Shown: one piece after another, positions 6,647 to 11,719 of the stretch | How positions within the stretch are numbered: position 1 is the stretch's first letter | How the letters are laid out: the number at the start of each line of letters is the position of its first letter | Assembly: GCA_947500965.1 (NCBI GenBank) | Contig: CANMWW010000023.1 | Location: forward strand, 1-11,719 | Source: Alphaproteobacteria bacterium | GTDB lineage: Bacteria > Pseudomonadota > Alphaproteobacteria > CACIAM-22H2 | Direction: 5' to 3' | Length of the DNA: 11,719 bases | The notes under the pieces: model-generated | What the model saw: the letters and a program-made list of their open reading frames with translations, nothing else | The model's database searches: none | Told to the model about the DNA's origin: nothing | Translations under genes and position numbers: made by a program

Positions 6647-7186
6647 ATGGCCATGTCGATCCGTGCCTACGCCCGCCATCGCGGCGTGAGCCATGTCGCA
6701 GTCCTGCGCGCGGCAAAGTCCGGGCGCGTACCCCTGGAGCCTGATGGCACGATCGACCCGGCCAAGGCCGACGCGGCCTGGGCCCGCACGACCGATCCAA
6801 GCCGCGCCAAGCCCGTGGGCCTGAAGCCCGTCGCCGAGGCGGCGGTCGGTTCGGTGCGCGAGACGCTCAAGGAGCAGGGGCTGCCGGCGAGCGGCAACGT
6901 CACCTTCGTCCAGGCGCGCACCGCCCACGAGATCGCCAAGGCGCATCTTGCCAGGCTGCGGCTGCAGCGCATGAAGGGCGAGTTGGTCGATCGCGCCCGC
7001 GCGACCGCGCTCGTCTTCAGGCTCGCGCGCGAGGAGCGCGATGCCTGGGTCAACTGGCCGGCGCGCGTCGCGGCATTGATGGCGGCCGAACTCGGCCTCG
7101 AGGCGCACCCGATGCAGAAGACCCTGGAGACGCATGTCCGCGCCCATCTCGCCGAGCTTGCCGAGACCCGACCCGAGTTCCGCTAA
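6647..7186 (+). CDS. Phage terminase small subunit, Nu1-like ('elements of external origin' type)
   Basis: This 179-aa protein starts MAMSIRAYARHRGVSHVAVL. Residues about 4-46 form a winged helix-turn-helix like Nu1/TerS DNA-recognition domains (RAAKSGRVPLEPDGTIDPAKADAAW in two parts). A linker about 50-85 is followed by a long helical region 86-125 (FVQARTAHEIAKAHLARLRL, QRMKGELVD) and a C-terminal domain to PEFR. TerS recognises the packaging site on phage DNA and recruits TerL. The family is common in alphaproteobacterial prophages immediately upstream of GpA-type large terminases, and such a gene is present here at 10028. I chose the ATG at 6647 (GGAG 11 bases upstream); 6653 is the alternative. 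The gene is intact and ends TAA. Its last 50 codons are duplicated at 9929-10081, and the copper genes lie between it and its expected partner. Confidence 0.75.
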   Translation: MAMSIRAYARHRGVSHVAVLRAAKSGRVPLEPDGTIDPAKADAAWARTTDPSRAKPVGLKPVAEAAVGSVRETLKEQGLPASGNVTFVQARTAHEIAKAHLARLRLQRMKGELVDRARATALVFRLAREERDAWVNWPARVAALMAAELGLEAHPMQKTLETHVRAHLAELAETRPEFR

Positions 7187-7187
7187 G
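7035..7187 (+). repeat. Direct repeat C, left copy (3' end of the small terminase gene)
   Basis: These 153 bases match 9929-10081 in the same orientation at 148 positions. The mismatches are 7042 T/C, 7043 G/A, 7096 C/G, 7183 C/T and 7185 A/G. In the small-terminase frame they are GAT/GAC, Ala/Thr, GGC/GGG, CGC/CGT and TAA/TGA, so four of five keep the protein unchanged. Similarity ends one base beyond the stop codon. This is the innermost nested pair and directly brackets the copper module. Confidence 0.93.
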
Positions 7188-7191
7188 GCAT

Positions 7192-7208
7192 TGCGGCATC
7201 GTGCCGCA
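7192..7208. terminator. Short stem-loop after the small terminase gene
   Basis: TGCGGCA and TGCCGCA form a perfect 7-bp stem with a TCG loop, six bases after the TAA of the small terminase. No T-run follows, so it is at best a Rho-independent-like or processing hairpin. A 12-bp perfect palindrome (GGCCCATGGGCC, 7215-7226) lies just downstream and could instead be an operator for the copper genes. The 109-bp region 7187-7295 must hold the copper module's promoter, but I see no convincing -35/-10 pair. Confidence 0.35.
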
Positions 7209-7307
7209 GGGCGCGGCCCATGGGCCCGAGGCGCATGGCCTCGATTGGCTCTGGATCGTGAAGTAGCCTTCAACTAGCCTCGGGACAGTAAGGGGATGAG
7301 TTTTCGG

Positions 7308-7694
7308 ATGAGTTGGCTTCGCAGCCGCATAATCGCCTCGTCGGGTGCCCTGTCGGGTGCCCTCGCGGTGCTGTTGCTGCTCTGTGCCGTTCAGATCCAC
7401 CATGTTCACGACGTCAGATCGGCTCTGCTCCCGAATTGGCAAGCGGCCCTGTGCGTCACTGGCGAGCAGCATGCCGACGAGACTCCTCGGGCGCCGGTGG
7501 GCGATCACGGGATTCCGGAATGCCCAGCATGCTTCGTGGGTAAATCGGCCGGTTCTCTGCACGCGTCTGCAGGTGCGACGCTGGAAATCGCGCAATGGAG
7601 CCCCCTCGCTGGGTCGCCGTCTGCGCCTGCCGGGCCTGGATCCGACCTCCGACACAACCCAGCACAGGCGCGCGCACCTCCTGAAACGGCGTGA
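7308..7694 (+). CDS. DUF2946-like small membrane/exported protein of a copper locus
   Basis: This 128-aa protein is given from the ATG at 7308. The in-frame ATG at 7296 abuts AAGGGG, which is better spaced for 7308. A hydrophobic segment at residues about 8-28 (IIASSGALSGALAVLLLLCA) is a signal anchor or signal peptide. It is followed by HHVHD, and at 67-76 by HGIPECPACF, a His plus Cys-Pro-x-Cys motif that could bind metal. The protein ends RAPPETA, like the R-G/A-PP tail of DUF2946 proteins, which are usually found beside copper or TonB-receptor genes. Similarity to DUF2946 is recognised by pattern only. It lies 61 bp before the ycnI-like gene and reads in the same direction, so it is likely the first gene of a copper operon. 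Confidence 0.6.
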   Translation: MSWLRSRIIASSGALSGALAVLLLLCAVQIHHVHDVRSALLPNWQAALCVTGEQHADETPRAPVGDHGIPECPACFVGKSAGSLHASAGATLEIAQWSPLAGSPSAPAGPGSDLRHNPAQARAPPETA

Positions 7695-7741
7695 ACCGCG
7701 ATCGGTCCCATCTTTCGGGATCACCGCATTTCATCGTTTCC

Positions 7742-7746
7742 AGGAG
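7742..7746 (+). promoter_or_regulatory. Ribosome-binding site of the YcnI gene
   Basis: AGGAG lies nine bases before the ATG at 7756. It fixes the start that gives a proper signal peptide. Confidence 0.6.
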
Positions 7747-7755
7747 ATCAAGATC

Positions 7756-8289
7756 ATGAACCGTTCCTCCACGGCCGCGATGCTCGTCGCTGCCGCACTT
7801 GCCGTGCCGTCCCTGTCGCACGCCCACGCAACCCTCGAGGTTCAGGAAGCCCGCGCCGGCACCTGGTACAAGGCACGCATGGGCATCGCCCATGGCTGCG
7901 CTGGCTCGCCAACCCTGACCGTTCGGATCCAATTGCCATCCGACGTCATGGGCGTGAAGCCTCAGCCTAAGCCGGGCTGGACGCTCCAGATCCATCGCAC
8001 CAAACTTGATCAGCCGATCATCGGCAGTCATGGGGAGCAGATCACCGAGCGGGTCAGCGAAGTCCGCTGGACGGGCGGACGGCTGCTCGACGAGCATCTC
8101 GATGAGTTCGTCATGCAGTTCCGCCTACCGAACCGCCCCAACGAGACGCTGTACTTCCCGACCATCCAGGAGTGCGAGACGGGGGTGCATCGCTGGATCG
8201 AGATCCCGGCGACTGGACGCGCGCGTAGCGACTACAAGGAGCCGGCGCCGCATCTGCGGTTGTTGCCAGCTCCCGGTTCCGCGCATTGA
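7756..8289 (+). CDS. ycnI: YcnI-family (DUF1775) periplasmic copper-binding protein
   Basis: This 177-aa protein has a signal peptide (MNRSSTAAMLVAAALAVPSL) with likely cleavage after SHA at residue 23. That would leave His24 as the mature N-terminus in HATLEVQEA. Mature YcnI proteins bind Cu(II) through an N-terminal 'histidine brace' together with acidic and Trp residues. Here E28 and the RWIEIP tryptophan are candidates. Other family features are the YKARMGIAHGCAGSPT segment, LPSDVMGVKPQPKPGW, EVRWTGGRLLDE and FPTIQECETG. There is no C-terminal membrane anchor, unlike Bacillus YcnI. Proteobacterial relatives pair with CopC/CopD proteins and are thought to hand copper over in the periplasm. 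The gene sits 49 bp before the CopC-CopD fusion and is presumably co-transcribed. Its GC content looks lower than that of the left-hand genes, consistent with acquired DNA. Confidence 0.88.
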   Translation: MNRSSTAAMLVAAALAVPSLSHAHATLEVQEARAGTWYKARMGIAHGCAGSPTLTVRIQLPSDVMGVKPQPKPGWTLQIHRTKLDQPIIGSHGEQITERVSEVRWTGGRLLDEHLDEFVMQFRLPNRPNETLYFPTIQECETGVHRWIEIPATGRARSDYKEPAPHLRLLPAPGSAH

Positions 8290-8338
8290 GGCGGATGGCC
8301 CGGTCGCCTCGCGCGGCCGGGCCTTCTCGTCGATTTTG

Positions 8339-9868
8339 ATGAAGCGGCTCTTCACCGTTTTGCTCGTGGCGCTGTGCCTGTCCGTGTTCGGACCGCGGAG
8401 CGCCGATGGGCATGCGCAGCTGCGCGCGAGCGCGCCCGCATCTGGCGCGCTGCTCGACACCGGACCCGACCAGGTACGGCTCGTCTTCAATGAACCGGTC
8501 GGGCTCCTGCAATTGCGCTGGGTGCAGCCCAGCGGGACGGTCGCCGCGCCCGAAGCCTCCGTGAACGGTCCCGCGATCATCGTCGTGCCGCCACCGCGCC
8601 TCGTACCCGGCACGCATGCGCTGGTGTGGCGCGTGGTTTCGGCCGATGGGCATCCTGTCGGAGGCACGCTGCTGTTCTCGATCGGGCATCGGTCGCAAGC
8701 GCCACAAGGCGAGACCGAAAGTGCCGGGGCCATCGCCGCGGCCGGCGGACGATGGGCGCTGATCGTGCTCCTGGTGTTCGGTTCCGGCGCGAACGCCTGG
8801 GCGGCGCTGTCGGGTCGTTCGCCTCCGGACCGACGGCGGGCGATCGCGGGCGCGACGATGGGGTGTGTCGCATTCATGCTCGCAGGACAGGCGATGGACC
8901 TTGCGGGGTGCGGTTTGCTCGGTCTCCTTGCGCGACATCCATGGGAACTCGTCGCTGGAAGTCCCTTCATGTGGACGGCAATCCTGGCGATCGTAGCCGT
9001 CGGCATCCCGCTTGCAGCGCCGCGCGGATTGGCTGCCGCCGCCGCGAGTATGCTCGCCGCCGCCCTCTCCTTCGCCGCGTCGGGACACGCCGCAACGGCC
9101 GAACCGCGCCCGTTCATGGCGATCGCGGTCACGATCCATGCTGCTGCGATGCTGCTCTGGCTGGGCGCCTTGCCGGACCTGTTGCGTGCGACGCGGGAGG
9201 TCGTGGATGTGTCGATCTACCGGCGCTTCGCACGCGTCGCCACGCCGACGGTGCTCGCGCTGGCGATTTCGGGCACCGCCCTCGCGGCGGCGCAATTGAC
9301 CTCCCCGCACGCGCTGATCGACACGCCTTACGGCCTGGTCCTCTCGGCCAAACTCGGCCTCGTCGTCCTGATGCTGTCGCTTGCTGCCACGAACCGCCTT
9401 GTCCTGGTGCCGGCGATGGCCCGCGGATCGATGACCGCCCGTTTCGGGCTCCGGCGCTCGATATGCGTGGAGATCGTTCTGGGTACCGCGATCCTTGCCT
9501 TGGCTGCCGGGTTCCGTCTGACCTTGCCGCCGCGGGCAAGCAATGGTGTCCATGGGCATTTCCACGGCGAACACGTGATGGCTGACATCTCGATGTTTCC
9601 AGGGAAAGTCGGCGTAAATCGAATCGAAGCGCGCATCGTCGACATCAATGGCGAGACGGTCGCGCCCCTCGAGATCGGCATGGCGGCCATCTCAGGACGG
9701 GATGGCATTGGGCCGATCGAGATCCGCTTGGCCCCGCCGCGCGGGCCCGGTGCACCTTGGACCGGTGTCATCGTCCTGCCTAAGGCAGGCATCTGGGAGC
9801 TCGAAGTCGGTATCCTTGTCGACGATTTCACGAAGGAAACGCTCTCCACCGAGATTGAACTGCGGTGA
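8339..9868 (+). CDS. CopC-CopD fusion copper transport protein (YcnJ/PcoD-like)
   Basis: This 509-aa protein combines three parts. A signal peptide (about 1-24) precedes a CopC domain at 25-116 with the expected mature N-terminal His25 (HAQLRASAP), FNEPVG (50-55) and SADGHPVGG (101-109), which are copper-site residues. A CopD membrane domain follows at about 136-395, with roughly eight hydrophobic helices and the IHAAAMLLWLGALPDL motif (266-281). A His-rich linker, HGHFHGEH (405-412), leads to a periplasmic YtkA-like beta domain at about 414-509 (MFPGKVGVNRIEARIVDING, KAGIWELEVGI). CopC binds copper in the periplasm and CopD is implicated in moving it into the cytoplasm. The domain order resembles Bacillus YcnJ. 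The ATG at 8339 gives the right signal peptide but has a poor ribosome site, so it may depend on coupling to ycnI. It is intact. Confidence 0.9.
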   Translation: MKRLFTVLLVALCLSVFGPRSADGHAQLRASAPASGALLDTGPDQVRLVFNEPVGLLQLRWVQPSGTVAAPEASVNGPAIIVVPPPRLVPGTHALVWRVVSADGHPVGGTLLFSIGHRSQAPQGETESAGAIAAAGGRWALIVLLVFGSGANAWAALSGRSPPDRRRAIAGATMGCVAFMLAGQAMDLAGCGLLGLLARHPWELVAGSPFMWTAILAIVAVGIPLAAPRGLAAAAASMLAAALSFAASGHAATAEPRPFMAIAVTIHAAAMLLWLGALPDLLRATREVVDVSIYRRFARVATPTVLALAISGTALAAAQLTSPHALIDTPYGLVLSAKLGLVVLMLSLAATNRLVLVPAMARGSMTARFGLRRSICVEIVLGTAILALAAGFRLTLPPRASNGVHGHFHGEHVMADISMFPGKVGVNRIEARIVDINGETVAPLEIGMAAISGRDGIGPIEIRLAPPRGPGAPWTGVIVLPKAGIWELEVGILVDDFTKETLSTEIELR

Positions 9869-9913
9869 TGCACCTGACGAGCGCTGTATCGACAAAGTCG
9901 AAGGATCGGCGAG

Positions 9914-9927
9914 CGGGGTCGCCCCCG
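9914..9927 (+). terminator. Weak GC hairpin after the copper operon
   Basis: CGGGG and CCCCG form a 5-bp stem with a TCGC loop, 46 bases after the CopC-CopD stop and just before repeat C'. It has no T-run and is only a tentative terminator. Confidence 0.25.
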
Positions 9928-9928
9928 T

Positions 9929-10081
9929 AGCGCGACACCTGGGTCAACTGGCCGGCGCGCGTCGCGGCATTGATGGCGGCCGAACTCGGGCTCGAGGCGC
10001 ACCCGATGCAGAAGACCCTGGAGACGCATGTCCGCGCCCATCTCGCCGAGCTTGCCGAGACCCGACCCGAGTTCCGTTGAG
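9929..10081 (+). repeat. Direct repeat C', right copy
   Basis: This is the partner of 7035-7187 (148/153 identical). It contains the small-terminase 3' end including its TGA (10078-10080), and also the likely ATG of the large terminase at 10028 and its first 16 codons. It therefore looks like the native terS-terL junction, while the left copy is followed by unrelated DNA. Confidence 0.93.
9931..10080 (+). pseudogene. Terminase small subunit, 3'-terminal fragment
   Basis: Codons equivalent to residues 131-179 of the intact small terminase are present (RDTWVNWPARVAALMAAELG to PEFR, then TGA). The codon before them is TAG, where the intact gene has GAG, and upstream sequence is unrelated. It has one amino-acid difference from the intact gene (Thr for Ala). 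It has no start and cannot be expressed as TerS. Its remaining role may be to carry the overlapping start of the large terminase gene. Confidence 0.85.
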
Positions 10082-11437
10082 CCTGGTCCGGGGTTTGGCG
10101 GGGCGTTCGTCTTCGACGGGGCGGAAGATCTCTGGCGCTCCTGGCGCGACGGGCTCACCCCCGATCCGCCGCTCACCATCTCGCAATGGGCCGATCGCCA
10201 CCGCTTCTTGAGCGCGCGTGCGTCGGCCGAGCCCGGCCGCTACCGCACGGACCGCACGCCCTATATGCGCGCGATCATGGATGCGCTGTCGCCATCGCAC
10301 CCGGCGCGGCGCATCGTGTTCATGAAGGCAGCCCAGGTCGGCGCTTCCGAGGGTGGCAATAACTGGATCGGCTACGTGATCCACCATGCACCCGGGCCGA
10401 TGTTGACGGTCCAGCCGACCGTTGAACTGGCCAAGCGGTTCTCACGTCAGCGCATCGAGCCGCTGATCGCTGAGAGCCCGGCACTTCGCGAGCGGGTCAA
10501 GCCGGCCCGCGCCCGCGATGCCGGCAACACGGTGCTGTCGAAGGAGTTCCCGGCGGGGTTGCTCGTGATCACCGGGGCCAATAGCGCGGTGGGGCTGCGC
10601 TCCATGCCGGCGCGCTACCTGTTCCTGGACGAGGTCGATGCCTATCCGCCCTCGGCGGATGAGGAGGGGGATCCGGTGGCGCTCGCCGAGGCGCGCACGC
10701 GGACCTTCTCGTGGCGCTCGAAGATCTTCCTGGCGTCGACGCCGACCATCCATGGCGTGTCGCGGATCGAACGCGAATTCGAGGCGTCCGACCAGCAGCG
10801 CTTCTTCGTGCCATGCCCGCATTGCCAGCACCGGCAATGGCTGCGCTTCGAGCGGCTGCGCTGGGACAAAGGCAAGCCGGAGACGGCCAGCTATGCCTGC
10901 GAGGCTTGCGAGGGGGCGATCGCCGAGCATCACAAGATCGCGATGCTCGACGCCGGCGAGTGGCGTGCCACCGCGGTCTCGCGCGACCCGGCCACGCTCG
11001 GCTTCCACCTCTCGGCGCTCTATTCGCCTGTGGGTTGGATGAGCTGGGAGATGATCGCGCGGATGTGGGAGGCGGCGCAGGCCAATGACGAGGCCAAGCG
11101 CAGCTTCAAGAACGGCGTCCTGGGCGAGACCTGGATCGAGACCGGCGATGCGCCGGACTGGCAGCGTCTCTACGAGCGGCGCGAAAGCTGGCAGCTCGGC
11201 ACGGTGCCCAGCGGCGGCTTGTTCCTGACCGCGGGTGCCGATGTGCAAAAGGACCGGATCGAGGTGTCGGTCTGGGCCTGGGGGCGGGGGCTCGCAAGCT
11301 GGCTCGTGGATCACGTCGTGATCGAGGGCGGGCCGGGCAGCACCGAGGGATGGCGCGCGCTCGCGGCGCTGCTGGAGCAAACCTGGCCGCATGCCCATGG
11401 TGTGCGGCTCGGTCTGGCCCGGCTCGCGGCTCGATAG
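10028..11437 (+). CDS. terL: Phage terminase large subunit, GpA-like, C-terminally truncated
   Basis: This 469-residue frame encodes a GpA-family terminase, the ATP-driven DNA-packaging motor and nuclease of tailed phages. Family landmarks are LTISQWADRHRFLS (49-62), a Walker A-like loop KAAQVGASE (100-108), Walker B YLFLDEVD (197-204, with D201 and E202), the ASTPT coupling motif (236-240) and two Cys pairs CPHC (263-266) and CEAC (291-294). The nuclease domain opens with AGADVQKDRIEV (402-412, first acidic residue D405). GpA proteins are usually 600 residues or more. Here repeat B' begins at codon 468 and supplies a TAG two codons later, so the remaining acidic nuclease residues are lost. 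ATG 10028, inside repeat C' and overlapping the terS remnant by 53 bp, is the only start upstream of the conserved region. The ATPase half is complete; packaging function is unlikely. Confidence 0.88.
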   Translation: MSAPISPSLPRPDPSSVEPGPGFGGAFVFDGAEDLWRSWRDGLTPDPPLTISQWADRHRFLSARASAEPGRYRTDRTPYMRAIMDALSPSHPARRIVFMKAAQVGASEGGNNWIGYVIHHAPGPMLTVQPTVELAKRFSRQRIEPLIAESPALRERVKPARARDAGNTVLSKEFPAGLLVITGANSAVGLRSMPARYLFLDEVDAYPPSADEEGDPVALAEARTRTFSWRSKIFLASTPTIHGVSRIEREFEASDQQRFFVPCPHCQHRQWLRFERLRWDKGKPETASYACEACEGAIAEHHKIAMLDAGEWRATAVSRDPATLGFHLSALYSPVGWMSWEMIARMWEAAQANDEAKRSFKNGVLGETWIETGDAPDWQRLYERRESWQLGTVPSGGLFLTAGADVQKDRIEVSVWAWGRGLASWLVDHVVIEGGPGSTEGWRALAALLEQTWPHAHGVRLGLARLAAR

Positions 11438-11546
11438 GAAAAACAAACGCCATCCGGCTGCCTGTCAAATGTCGATGCGGAGGCGGGTTCGGCGGCGGCG
11501 CGCGCAAAAGCGCCCGAATCTCGGTCCTGGCGTGTGGTCCCCGGCG
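11429..11546 (+). repeat. Direct repeat B', right copy
   Basis: This 118-bp segment is identical to 6406-6523. Its first bases provide the last two codons and stop of the truncated large terminase. Only 26 bp (11547-11572) separate it from repeat A', whereas on the left A and B are almost 2 kb apart. Confidence 0.95.
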
Positions 11547-11572
11547 TGTTCGGGTTGGCAGGCGCGTCGGTC

Positions 11573-11693
11573 GCGGTGCCGGCGGGCTGGATCCGTGTCG
11601 ATCAGGGGCGACGCAGCCCATGCGTATGCGCCGCAGGGCGCGGGCGCGGCGCGTCGGGGGTGGGCGAGGCGGTGACGCGCAGATGCGATGCGG
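11573..11693 (+). repeat. Direct repeat A', right copy
   Basis: This is the partner of 4370-4490 (118/121 identical, same orientation). Here it is the natural 3' end of a minus-strand gene that continues to the window edge, so this copy probably marks the original context and the left copy the duplicate. Confidence 0.93.
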
Positions 11694-11719
11694 ACCGCTT
11701 CAGGCCGGCGGCGCCCGCG
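11602..11719 (-). CDS. Unidentified protein, C-terminal part (gene runs off the window)
   Basis: The minus strand is open from the window edge to a TGA at 11604-11602 and reads AGAAGLKRSASHLRVTASP, then TPDAPRPRPAAHTHGLRRP. The synonymous pattern of differences from the left duplicate supports this frame over the two others. The helix-like GLKRSASHLR followed by a Pro/Arg-rich tail does not let me name a family. The 64 bases from the stop to the large-terminase end hold repeat B' sequence, a 26-bp spacer and the first part of repeat A', with nothing else recognisable. The gene is convergent with the truncated large terminase. Confidence 0.5.
   Translation of the reverse strand, partial: AGAAGLKRSASHLRVTASPTPDAPRPRPAAHTHGLRRP

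Noticed and set aside
9931..10080. A second functional small terminase
   Set aside because: Only the last 49 codons are present, preceded by an in-frame TAG, with no start codon.
4370..11693. Integron cassette array, because the repeats have attC-like lengths
   Set aside because: A, B and C share no sequence with each other, lack attC core sites, and no integron integrase is present. They are nested rather than tandem.
4370..11693. Composite transposon with terminal insertion sequences
   Set aside because: The repeats are too short to encode a transposase, have no terminal inverted repeats, and contain ends of ordinary genes.
1..11719. CRISPR arrays, tRNA or rRNA genes, riboswitches
   Set aside because: No short regularly spaced repeats, cloverleaf-like sequence or conserved RNA motif was seen by reading both strands. 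A covariance-model search was not possible.

Overview
The window comes from a very GC-rich (about 70%), densely packed bacterial genome. Strong G/C at third codon positions and the protein families present suggest a high-GC alphaproteobacterium, perhaps Rhodospirillales, Acetobacteraceae or Rhizobiales. These include a Dpp-type permease, a CBS-BON protein, TupA, and the Nu1-like small terminase often annotated 'elements of external origin'. That assignment is inference; there is no rRNA or tRNA in the window to test it.

Left part (1-4369) is ordinary chromosome. It holds the 3' end of a dipeptide/oligopeptide ABC permease gene, a GNAT acetyltransferase overlapping its stop codon, and a creatininase-family amidohydrolase, all on the plus strand and probably co-transcribed. 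A CBS-CBS-BON protein lies convergent on the minus strand. A 159-bp divergent intergenic region with a striking palindrome leads into a gamma-glutamyltranspeptidase-family gene. Four bases beyond its stop sits the convergent 3' end of a tungstate-binding protein gene (tupA-like), cut off abruptly at 4369/4370. Peptide import, an amidohydrolase and gamma-glutamyl cleavage could together scavenge peptides or amides.

Right part (4370-11719) is a mosaic of phage-derived fragments. In order it contains: the duplicated 3' end of an unidentified minus-strand gene; a coding remnant; a clear 70-aa ORF; a RelA/SpoT-fold phage-type protein with no usable start of its own; a truncated small ORF; an intact small terminase; a three-gene copper module (DUF2946-like, YcnI, CopC-CopD fusion); a second copy of the small-terminase 3' end; a GpA-type large terminase truncated in its nuclease domain; and the 3' end of the unidentified gene again, running off the window.

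The main structural surprise is three different long direct repeats arranged concentrically around the copper module: A (121 bp), B (118 bp), C (153 bp), copper genes, C', B', A'. A is 118/121 identical, B 118/118 and C 148/153. Most differences in A and C are synonymous in the gene each repeat covers. No integrase, transposase or resolvase gene is visible. The layout could record successive Campbell-type (single-crossover) integrations of circular DNAs sharing homology with a prophage, rearrangement between related prophages, or an assembly error at short repeats; long reads would decide.
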